Under the pieces are notes generated by a model, which did not search any database, was not told where the DNA came from, and saw only the letters and a list, made by a program, of their open reading frames with translations. From contig LSYV01000004.1 in the NCBI GenBank assembly GCA_001584585.1, positions 628,574-692,573 of the forward strand: a stretch of DNA of 64,000 nt, in the 5' to 3' direction. The translations under genes and the position numbers were made by a program. Shown in pieces: positions 54,801 to 64,000 of the stretch. Positions within the stretch are counted from its first letter, which is position 1. Each line of letters opens with the position of its first letter. The stretch comes from Gonium pectorale. Lineage: Eukaryota > Chlorophyta > Chlorophyceae > Chlamydomonadales > Volvocaceae.

Positions 54801-57800
54801 CTCTCGCTCGAGGTGCAGGTGGTGGGCCGCCCGGGGCCCAACCAGCCGCTGACAGTCATCCTGCGGCCCCACGCCGCGCCGATGCTGCCTGCCCTTGGCG
54901 CCTCCTTCAGCCCCAGCAGCGCCGCTCCGTCACCGCACCGACACCCCTCCGCCGTCTCCCGCGCCATGTCCCACGGTCGTGAACTCAGCAGGCTTTCCCG
55001 CCCGGTCCCTTGCCGCGACGGCATCAACGATCCGGCTGGCACTACCGGTCCCGAGACCGCTGCCGCTGCCGCTGGCGGCGGCTCCCTGCCATCGACGCCG
55101 CGTCCCGTTTCGCGACACTCCCGTTCGCCCGCTGACGCGAGCGTCTTTTTGATGGGAGACGTGACAGGGGCCGGTGGCAGCCCCCTTGTCCTGCCAGCGC
55201 ACGGGCTATCGGAACCCGCCACGGCGGAGAGCGGCACCCTCCAGCTGCCGACGCCGCCGGAGGGCGCCGTCGCAGGGAATGCAGCTGCTGCCGCCATGGC
55301 CTCCTGCGTGAAGCCCAGTGTCGATGGGTCAAACCGCAGCGAGCGGCAGCGGCCTAGGGCTGCCGGCAGTCGCCGGCGGTTCCCCAGCTCAATGGGCGCG
55401 GGCGTGGCTGGCTTCAGCAGCCCGCAGCTGGCCGCCGCCTCCGGCGCCGCTGCCGGCGTGGCGTCTCCCTCGGATGGCAGGGGGCAGCGTGTGACGCTGT
55501 CGGGCGCGAAGGCAGACGTGGTGAACGTCAAGGAGCTGATTCACATGTCGCAGGATCTGGAGTACGTACCCAAAGGTACGTTCGACGTGTACAGCGTGTA
55601 CGATGTGTGTAATTCAGCGCTGACCAAGGAAGGCACGCCAATATCACTCCTGCGCCCAAGGGGCCCGCAATCCACAGGCTCATGGGTAGAAACCCTCGAT
55701 GGGCCTTCTTCGAGCTCGACCAAACCGCACCGCTCCAACCCATGCCTCTCCACAGAGTCTCTGGGATCGCCCCTGGGCGTTCCGCGAGCCGATTCGGAGG
55801 GCGAGGTAGGCCGCGGCGACGCGCACAAGCTGTCCATCCGCCGACCGTGGTGTGTCCGGACGCCCGCAAGACGCCTCCTGCCGCAACTATCCTGTCAGGC
55901 CGAACCGCCAAATTTCCCTCAATAACCTCGACTTGCTCAGCGGCGTACCGCTCGCCGGCGTACCGCGTGTGGCACCCGGCTGGAGCTCCTTGAGTCCTGT
56001 CTCGTCTTGAACACATGGTTCCTATTGTACGCTCTGCCGTCGATAACAGCTGACCCGCGCACAGCGTACCCCGGGTGCCCATTCTGCCGTCACTGCGCCA
56101 TGCACGCCCCTCCGCCGCCCGCCCCCGATGACGTGACTGGCAGGGCGACAAGCAGCCGCAGGGCGAGCGATCGGACCTGATCTCGGCCTGGCTGGCGAGC
56201 GAGGGTGCGCGGGGGCAGCACACGCGGGGAGAGCGCACGCGGAGGGAGCACACGCGGGGCGGAGCACTCGTGTGCGCGAGGCCCAGTAAGGGCGGGGGCC
56301 CGCGTATGCACGTACGGGTCCTGGTGTGGGTACAGGGTGTGGTCGGGCTTTACGCAGCACGCGCTTCGTCCTATTGCACGCGTCCCTGGCCTTAGATAGG
56401 TAGTGAAGGAAACAGACCCGCAGCGCCAAACAAACGGACATACGGACCGTCTTGAAGCCCCCACCGCCACGATGTCTCCGCTGTCTTCGTGTACAGGTGC
56501 CTTCTATCAGAGCAATGAGGTTCGAGGGCAGGAGCGACCGGGCTTCGGCCAACAGCAGGTAGGGCCTAGCGCGCCCCGTTGGCGCTCTGACAGACGCCTC
56601 ACAGACGAGGGCTTCATGTCAAGCGGCGTGACTCCACAGCGCTGCCCCAATGATCCGGCCCAGTGGCGGCCTGGGCCAGGCTCGCGTTCATGCGCTCTTC
56701 GTCCATCATGCATATGTTCCCCTACACCCAGGCTGCCCCTTGTCGGTCCGTGCCACCCCAGGCGAAGGTTTACCGCCCCGAGCAACACAGCACGCGCCGG
56801 CGCGGCCCGCGCAGCACCTCCGGAGACGCCGCTGTCGCCTCCCCCGGCCTGGGCCATGAAGCCGTTCAGCTGCAGGTGTCCTCCCCACAAGCCGGGGCCA
56901 AGCCGGGAGGCAAGGGAGACGAAGAGGACGAGGAGGACGAGGCGGTGCTGAACAAGGCCCGGCCCAGGGGCGATGCGGGCGGGGAGGACGACGACGACGC
57001 ACGCAGCGAGAGCGGCGCGAGCCAGATGTCGGGCCAGTCTGGTAGGTCGGTGGGCGGGCGGGCAGGTGTGCGAGGTGTATGGGAGTGCGGCAAGGGCGGC
57101 GGGTAGCGATGGGCCGGTTGCGGTAGGTGCTCGCCTGTGCGCGCTTTGCGCCTATGAAAGGGACCTTCCCATGTCGGCGCCAGCCCGCCAGCAGCAAAGC
57201 ACGCGTGGCTCTGACGTTAGCACGCTCACACCCCCTCTCGCTCTCGCTGTTGCTAATGCTTTCATTCCAGCGCTTACTGTGTGCTGCGTCGCGCGCCTCT
57301 GTCGCGATGCGCGCAGGCGGGACCGTGGGAACCGAGAGCGGCCGGCGCTTCCGCAAGCTGATCAAGCTCATGAACAGCACAGCGGCTAAAAAGGTGCGTG
57401 CTCGTATGCAATGTCATTGCCTTACCACAGCGGTAGCGATTATGTCATTCCCCAAAGCTGTGGATCCCCGTAACGACAATTACATAGGGGTGGGCCTTGG
57501 CAGGGGCAGGGGCAGGGACCTCTCGCGCGACCAACGTCAGCCGCAATGGGCCCACCGCCAGAGGGCAAAGGCCGGAGGGCGCAAGCCGGAGGGAGGGGCT
57601 GCGCCTCCCAGAGGTGATGCGAGAGAGCAGGGTGGGGCTCTTGGCCGTTACCACGTTGCGGCTCATGGCCTCATGCCTGTCGCATTCAGTACGCGCCCTG
57701 CACCGGGCCTTTGCCCTGAACGACGCAGGTACAATCGCGGCTGAGGCTGCATGCCCTGATCGTGGTGGGGCTGCTGGGCGCGGCACACGTGGTTTGCTTT

Positions 57801-60800
57801 GTGCTGACGGTGCACAGCATCAAGAGGCAGCAAGAGGCGATGGCGCTGTTGGGGCGCAACGGCGAGGCGCAGCGCCTCATGCAGGAGGTGCGTGGGGGGA
57901 GGGGCGGCGCCGTACACACTTTGCAGCGTGCGTGGGCAGGGTGGGGGACGCGAGGGAGGGGGGTTAACGTCGCAACCGCTGGAATGGTGTCCCAGCAGGT
58001 TTACAATCTTAGTGTGCCATCGGAGCCACGTGTCAATGGAAACCAATCCCACAACCCAGGCCTTACGAACGCCAGAGCGGATCGCTTTGCCACTTTGCAG
58101 ATCATTACGGACGTCAGGTCTCTGGACTCCATTACCCGCAACCAGACCAACCCGCTGCTGTACACGGCCGCGGACGCAGAGGTGCGTTGGGGAGGTTCGG
58201 GTGAAGGGACGAACCCGTGGGTCGGTAGGATACCAGCCGCTTGCAGCTTCCATGTGTCCTTCATGGGTAGCTCCGGTGAGATTAGGGCTTAGGAAACGGA
58301 TGCGTCTTCACCAAGCTGTCCGCTTCCTGGCCCCTCAATCCCCGCCGTAACATACGTGAGTGGGCTGGGGCCTTTGGCCGCTGCATGTGGAGCCTACCCA
58401 GCCTTGCCCAGCAGGGTGCCCGGCATCGCTCCGTGTGGGTGGCCCAGCACGACGCCAGTAACACACAGCTGTACGCGGTCGGCAGAACTGGATGGCTGCG
58501 TGCACGAGCCATGAGTGCATGACATTACTACAGACTCTCACGCAGTGCTGCACCGCTGGCCGCAGAGGTTTGTCAAGCGCACCCAGTACAACGCGGAACA
58601 GGTCAAGGTGAGCACCCCCCCCCCGCCCCTTGCGCTCAGCGGCTTGGCCGCCGTCCTTGTGCTCTTTGTGCCCCACGCTGCTCCTACAGCGCCTCACGCA
58701 ATCAGACAACCCGGCAATTAACCCGTACCTCACGTGCCCGGGTCGGGCTCGCGTTCGCAGATCCGTCTAAACGCGGTGCTCGCGGGAAACAACGACCCCA
58801 ATTCGCCCATCTTGGAGCTCCTCTTTTTCCAGACGACCCGGGTACGTAGTGTTTGCTAACAGTGCGCCAGGCACGGTGTCCCACAGTCCCGCAGGCCCGC
58901 ATGGCTTCTTTGGTACCGTGCATGCCTCCCCTCGAGTGAAGAAGCATCATGTGCGGCTTGTTGGGAGGCCTCGGCCATCTGTGGCAGCTGCGAGTTGCGT
59001 TGAAAGCTTGTGTCTATCGACCGGCGCGTGTAAACGCCCTCCCTCTGGCCAGGCCTGGCACAGCTTCGACGTGTACGGCCAAGACGTCTGGGAGAACATC
59101 ACCACCTGGGTAGGTGCCCGCAGGCCTCCTGCTGCGTAGCTTCTTGCCGTCTCTCCCTCCCGCCGGGCAGCCCGCCTGCCGGGTCCCCGTGGCCCGCGGA
59201 ACTGTAGCGCCCACGCAAACGTGCGTTGACCTGCTACGCATGCCTTCAGCTCAAGGTGTTAGTTTTCTGCGGTAAGGTGATATGGTGAGATGCGAGAACG
59301 GGCGCAGGCATGGCCAGGGATTGGTGCTGGCCATGCCCCGAACCCGTGCATGGCTCGAACCCCCTTCCCCCGCTCGAAGCCAATCCGTCCATACCCCTTG
59401 GGCATCCACAACGCCACCCGGGCGTAACTGCAGGAGGCGCTGACCCGCTTTTACGCCATGTCCATGCGCATCGTCCAAGACTTCTCCAAGTGGGCCGACC
59501 AGGGCATCCACCTAATGGACACAGATGCGGGGCAGTACGTCATAAAGACGGGACCGGACCTGTACTCTGGAGTGAAGAAGGCAAGTTGACGAGGGCGCAT
59601 ACAGCAGTAGCAGTGGCGTGTGTGGAATATAGGAGTTCGGCAACATGGAGTCGTGATGGCCTGGGGGGCATGGCATCGGAACTAACTCCAAGTTCGGAGC
59701 TGCATGCTTGCAGTTTCGGGTTCACGGGTTGTTGGGTATGCATGCGGATGGAGGAGGGGGAGGCCGCGTCCTTGCGTCCGGTAGGCTGCCTGTGTGCTGG
59801 GGATCGTGATTTTCCGCCGGCAATCGCACTGGTACTGGCAGCAGCTGCATGGGCCATGCGTTCCGGATGGGGCGGCAGCCTGGCAGTAAAGCACGGTTCC
59901 ACAGGTACGACTCATCCTATGGTTTTTCCTTTTGACACATCCCTGGCCTTCCAACCTGTAGATTATGGACGAGCTGCTGCTCCTGGTGGTTGCCAGCGTC
60001 AACGAGGTGGGTGAGGCAAGGGGCGCACGAGGCGCGAATCCCAACTAACCGTTTAGCAAGCATGGTTTATACCGTGAATATCACCGGTATTCGGGGGTTG
60101 AATTACGTAGGGCGCTTCAGGGCGATATGTTGGGCCTTGCATGTTGCTGCATGCGCCGTATCTGTGGGATTGACGCCGTGCGCCGCTCTAGTCGCTCTTC
60201 ATCCTCACAGCACTCATGCACGCCCGCGCCCATCCTTCAATCATTCGTCTTCGCCACAGATTAACGATCTTCAAATCATCCTTCTGTCGATCGAGGGATT
60301 CGCGGTGACGTGCTTCGCGGCATGGTACGCAGCAGGCCGGGGCTGTGGGAGACGGGGTCGTGTAGGCGAAGAGCGTGGACGTATGCTGGGTTGCCTAACT
60401 GACTGACAGTCAACGCCATACAACAAGATACACGCCGCCTTTTGGTGCGGGGGGGGGGGTCGTCTTGGGGTGCAGAGCGCAGTGCTCTGCACCGCACAGA
60501 GGTATCCGAATCTGCAGAGATGTGTGCGCTGTGAGAGAGGCTTCTAGAGGTAGAGATTTGGAACAGAGGAGCACGTTTTGCACACCTGATTGTGTCCCCA
60601 GAACCAACAACACGTTCGCTCGTCGTGCGTTGTTCTCCCCTCTTCCCCCCTCCCCCTCCCCCCNCNCCNCCNCACGCNCGCACNCNCACACACNCNCNCN
60701 CGCNCNCGCGCGCCGCGCGCGCGCGTCGCGCGTCGCGTCGTACGTACGTACGTACGTCGNNNNNNNNNNNNNNNNNNNNACGATTCGACGTACGACGACG

Positions 60801-63800
60801 TCACGTTTCGCACACTCGACTCGTCGTCCACGTTACCACTCGTCGTCTCGTCGTCGTTCTCCTCCCTCCCCTCCCCCCCCCCCCCCCCCACACACACCAC
60901 CCCGCGCTTGCCGCAGGTACCTATCACGCCTCTTGAAGGAGATCGCGACGCAGCGGCTCGGCCTGTACCGTGCGTTCCTGATGATCCCCGTGGTAGGTAC
61001 TTAAGTACGGGATGGTTGTACGGGCAGGATACATCAGTACGACTGGACATCATGCCAGTTCTCAACCAGGGCTTGAGAGCGACACATGGCCTGGCGCAGT
61101 CACCAAGGCTCATAGGTTATTGTGTGTGGTGGTGCTTGCTGTGGGCCATCCTCCCGTCCGAAATTTCACCCGGAGTGCGTCGCAGACCTCACCCAGCGCT
61201 TCTGGCTGCTGCGTATCTCGCCGTGCAGGGGCTCTCGCGCATCCTCGCCTCCCAAAATACAGCTCTGATCATGGACGTGAGTGAGCGGATTCGTACGGGG
61301 CTGGCGAGGACTCTATGTATGTGTGCTTGTGGGGGGTGCGGGCAGAGGCGGGTCAACAGCACAGCCGGGCGGCGCGGTTTCCGTGAGCGCCCGCGGCATG
61401 TCCCCAGGGGCCCATGTGGGCGTGTATGCTGCGCGTGGAAATGTACCAACCAAACCCAGTTAGCGCCGAAGTCACAAACTCGCGACACGAATATGGGCCG
61501 AGCTACCCTCGCGCCAGAGACTAGGCGGGACTGCCAGAGCCCAGGCGATCCTTGCCTGTCCTCGCACCCCGCCACGCAGCAACCGACATACGTCGCAACG
61601 GTGCAGCGGTGGCGTTCGCGCCTCGCTTCGCGGCCGTGCAGTGACATGCTAGTGCAGTTAAGGGCCCCGCTCCAAATCTGCAGCTCATGTGTGACTTGCT
61701 GGCCCTCTTGGGCTGCGGGCGCTAGCCGCGCCGTGCCGCCACATCCTTACGGTACTCCTGCCCTGGTACGCTCCGCTCCGCTGGCGATCCGGACAAGGCG
61801 TGCCACTTGCCACTGAGCTCGTCTTTCCTCTCCGGCACAGGACGACGAGGATGAGGGCGACGAGGACGCCCTTCTGGAGGATGAGCTGAACCAGGAGCTG
61901 GCGCGGGGCAGGGAGCAGCAGGAGGGCGGCGCCGGTGGGGAGGCGGCTGCTCCGGGCGCCAAGGGCAGCAGGACCTCCCGGCGGCGCAGCGTCGTACTTG
62001 ACCTGGACCTGGACGCGGGAGGAGGCGCGGGAGGAGGCGTCGGCGCGCAGCGCACCGGCAGCAGCCGTGGGGGAGGAGGGGCCGGCTACGAGCGGCAAAC
62101 GTCCTCGCCCGGCGCTGCGGTGGCGAGGGCCGGCTGTTGGGACGGCTTAGTGGCGTGGGCCCGCCGCACCATGTTGCTGAAGGCCAGGTGCGGAGCTATC
62201 CGCTGCCGCGCTGCCCGCTGTGGAACGGGTGGGCGTAGAATTATGCCCAGAGAACCGTTTGGCGCGCGCTATGCAGCCGGGACTGGGAGATCAATGCATG
62301 GCTTGAGGCTGGGGGGTAACAAAGACGGAAAACGGGCTGGGGGAGGGATGCCACGCCGAGGGATGCAATTTGCCATCTTGACGCGTTCTTGCCCGGGCTC
62401 GCAAGGCAACCCAAAACATCCCAAACCCGCAGGTCGGTGCGCGCTGTGGCGGTGGAGCCGCTGCTGCCCCAGGCTGTGTCGGGCGGCCGGGGCGGCGGCG
62501 GCGGCGCATCGTTCAATACGACCGCCAGCAGCCGGCGTGTGCTACTGGACGACTCCCGCGATACGCTGCTCATGATGGTGCCCTTCCTGCTTTGGTCCGC
62601 CTTGGTGCGTTCCATGCGCGGCGCCTGGATGGGGCTGGACAAGTCGGAGGCTGAACGTTGGGGTGGAGTCACCTGTACGTCGTATATTGGGGGCTCCGCC
62701 CTGCTGTGTCAATTTGCGATTCCGGTTGGCCTTCGCTAGGATTGCTTCGCTTTGTTGGGCAGTGGACGACCCGAGTGCGGTAAGGCAAATTGGCAAAAGC
62801 GGCGTGCAAACTGAACATGTGGTGCTTGCCTCATTGGGTTGGGCTGTTAACCCGAGAGCGCCTCCCCAAACTGCACTGGTTCCCAGATTGCGCATTTGAT
62901 GCGCTGCTATTTGTCCCGCTGCCGCGCCGCAATACGCTCATGCCTGCCCCAGGTGATTGCCATCTACACGTCTTCCGTGGTGAAGATGAAGGTGAGACGC
63001 CGGAGGCGGGAATCTCCTCCGCGCCCTCGTTAGGTGCACTCGTAACGCGCTCTTTTTGCCTTCTTTGCCTAATTTGGTTTGATTGTGCCTTGTTTGGTCA
63101 TGCCGGCGACACCATGGGCTGCCCTCTTGGCTGCGCGTGTGAACGGCCTGCGCTTCACTCTCAGCCATACACGCCGAAATATGCCCATGCAGGACATGGT
63201 CGATGTGGTTGCAATCCATTCCGTCGCCAATCGAATCTCCGCAAGAGTCCTGCAAACGGTAGGTGACGGGCGCTGGAAGGAAACCTGCACCGGGCATGTG
63301 GGTCTGGGAGGGACATCCGTTCTTGCTGTTTCCAACAGTCGCTGTTAAAAAAAAGCCTTCCCCATTGTCTCCTTCCTGCCCTGTCCGCAGATCTTCATGG
63401 CGCAGGTGAGCTCCCCCCCCCGCCTGCTGGAGGGTAAAAAGGACAAGTCCACTGGCGTACAGCGTTTCAAGGCCGCCACTGCGGGACCTTCTGAGCTTCT
63501 TTAACCATCAAGTTGCGAAAAGCATGTGCATGCCCTTTGAGGAGCAAGGCGGCATGCCCTCCCCCTTCCTTGTTGCTGGCACTGTGTTTTAATGCGGCCC
63601 GTCGCAGCGCGGCGCATGTGGAGATTGGCCGTTGAGGACGCGAATCGCATGCCGTGCCGGTCCCGTGGTCGGGGTGACCCATGGGTCACTTCCTGCCCTT
63701 GCACCTGTGTGCCTGCAGGAGCTGGCCGTTGTGGAAGACCCGGTGGAGTTGCCGGGCAAGCGCTCCTCGCTGGCCCAGGCGCTCAAGCTGGCTCGTGACG

Positions 63801-63845
63801 CCTGGCTGACCCTGCAGCTGGGGAACAAGGCGTACCAGGCCGGAG
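41681..63845 (+). CDS. Gene C (5' part): TmcB/TmcC-like multi-membrane TPR and PAS protein, 56 exons visible
   Basis: This is a third copy of the family, complete at the 5' end and cut by the right edge of the window inside the intron after exon 56. About 2307 codons are present. The chosen ATG gives MVAMVARSASMGSYGGQ and then SSKSSGSRRAR, like gene B; in-frame ATGs at 41690 and 41711 are alternatives. Exons 1-35 pair one-to-one with gene B with identical phase. Later differences are: no partner of B exon 37 (28861-28931), an extra intron inside the partner of B exon 42, and a GC donor at 59581. An assembly gap lies in intron 48. By comparison with gene B, eight more exons should lie beyond 64000. 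Domain order is the same as in gene B, and again no catalytic domain is visible. Confidence 0.83.
46104..49406 (+). other. Gene C exons 13-23: TPR-like helical block
   Basis: Exons are 46104-46181, 46434-46506, 46692-46738, 46957-47014, 47344-47412, 47716-47774, 48099-48123, 48373-48425, 48678-48756, 48955-49062 and 49331-49406. It has PKLLRLYGRFLQSVKNDPWG followed by AEYAAEADRLEDAK. Introns here are longer than in gene B, but exon lengths are the same except for two more codons in exon 18. Confidence 0.8.
49836..54889 (+). other. Gene C exons 24-36 (start): five PAS-like modules
   Basis: Exons are 49836-49909, 50210-50249, 50463-50684, 50969-51098, 51449-51613, 51879-52015, 52415-52746, 52976-53148, 53295-53415, 53644-53753, 53922-54045, 54268-54606 and the first part of 54753-55805. 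PAS cores are STSVLVISATGEIQIANRQA, CSVWVGRNGVIVACDPHFVS, RDHLLVTNRKGAILHVSPEI, VRLSLSAEGLVTGVASGSLR and SGVLELDAAGRILSVLEERT. The loops between strands differ more from gene B than the cores do. Confidence 0.8.
54890..57393 (+). other. Gene C exons 36-40: disordered linker
   Basis: Exons are the rest of 54753-55805, then 56144-56204, 56497-56558, 56762-57041 and 57317-57393. The long exon is about 130 nt longer than in gene B and diverges quickly after the PAS 5 strand. Similarity returns at DDDDARSESGASQMSGQSG and at SGRRFRKLIKLMNSTAAKK, just before the membrane helix. Confidence 0.7.
57729..60992 (+). other. Gene C exons 41-49: first membrane-flanked extracellular module
   Basis: Exons are 57729-57887, 58101-58181, 58566-58607, 58761-58841, 59053-59109, 59434-59580, 59962-60006, 60260-60324 and 60917-60992. 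The first helix is LIVVGLLGAAHVVCFVLTV. The sequon NIT recurs in DVWENITTW, and QYVIKTGPDLYSGVKK matches gene B. The intron after 59580 begins GCAAGT, not GT. The intron 60325-60916 contains ambiguous bases and a gap. Confidence 0.75.
60663..60779. other. Ambiguous bases and a 20-N gap in gene C intron 48
   Basis: Isolated N calls alternate with C, A and G from 60664 to about 60706, and 20 consecutive N fill 60760-60779. The surroundings are CA, CG and CGTA simple repeats and a long C run (about 60870-60889). The sequence here is uncertain, and the true intron length is unknown. The flanking exons are intact and in phase. Confidence 0.95.
61229..62604 (+). other. Gene C exons 50-52: acidic loop and re-entry helix
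   Basis: Exons are 61229-61276, 61841-62187 and 62433-62604. DDEDEGDEDALLEDELNQEL replaces the acidic run of gene B, and RRRSVVLDLDLD matches its basic motif. The last exon ends LLMMVPFLLWSAL, the start of the next membrane helix. Confidence 0.75.
62953..63845 (+). other. Gene C exons 53-56: start of the second extracellular module
   Basis: Exons are 62953-62991, 63193-63258, 63391-63405 (microexon IFMAQ) and 63719-63845. The peptide runs VIAIYTSSVVKMK, DVVAIHSVANRISARVLQ, then LKLARDAWLTLQLGNKAY. The rest of the module and the tail lie beyond the window. Confidence 0.8.
63391..63405 (+). other. 15-nt microexon of gene C (IFMAQ)
   Basis: ATC TTC ATG GCG CAG lies between CCGCAG and GTGAGC. 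It is the partner of the microexons of genes A and B. Confidence 0.85.
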
Positions 63846-64000
63846 GTGCGTGCCGTTGCGATCGCACTCTAGGCGTCCAGCGGTCTTGCGAGATCTTCGG
63901 CCTCCCTCCGCTCCATCCAATGGCAACTTTTACGCAGTTCAGTGCGCTCCTGCCACGCTCCTGCACGCGTTGTGATGTCGATGAGAGGGCTTGTGCGGGA

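Noticed and set aside
53503..54852. 449-codon + strand open frame as one exon or separate gene
   Set aside because: It runs through several gene C exons and their introns in changing frames. The spliced exons match gene B, while the continuous frame does not.
53511..54872. 453-codon open frame on the - strand
   Set aside because: It lies exactly opposite gene C exons 33-36, whose + strand reading has PAS motifs and correct splice sites. Long antisense frames are expected in GC-rich coding DNA.

Overview
The window looks like nuclear DNA of a chlamydomonadalean (volvocine-type) green alga. It is GC-rich, its genes are cut into many short exons (commonly 40-250 nt) by GT-AG introns, TGTAA polyadenylation words follow two of the genes, and intergenic DNA is rich in simple repeats. 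All recognisable genes lie on the + strand. I rebuilt the exons by comparing the copies with one another and checking that the splice phase closes across every junction.

Layout: (1) 1-4500, the last 13 visible exons of gene A, the 3' end of a giant membrane receptor-like gene. The window opens inside one of its introns, in a 7-bp minisatellite. (2) 4501-7844, spacer with dispersed repeats. (3) 7845-15269, a complete 16-exon gene for the leucine-rich-repeat protein LRRC40 (686 aa). (4) 15270-16832, short spacer. (5) 16833-37715, gene B, a complete 64-exon paralogue of A (2451 aa predicted). (6) 37716-41680, spacer with more copies of the dispersed repeat. (7) 41681 to beyond 64000, gene C, a third paralogue, with 56 exons visible and the 3' end missing.

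A, B and C belong to the TmcB/TmcC-like family of multi-membrane proteins, known by name from Dictyostelium 'tiny macrocysts' genes and expanded in ciliates and green algae. In order, the protein has an N-terminal block of about six membrane helices, a TPR-like helical block, five PAS-like modules, a long disordered linker, a first extracellular module between two membrane helices, an acidic cytosolic loop, a second extracellular module between two membrane helices, and a conserved cytosolic tail. I see no kinase, cyclase, phosphodiesterase or response-regulator domain, so the output is unknown. The three copies form a same-strand tandem array interrupted by LRRC40. B and C share blocks of near-identity that run into introns (gene conversion), and there are precise intron presence/absence differences between the copies.
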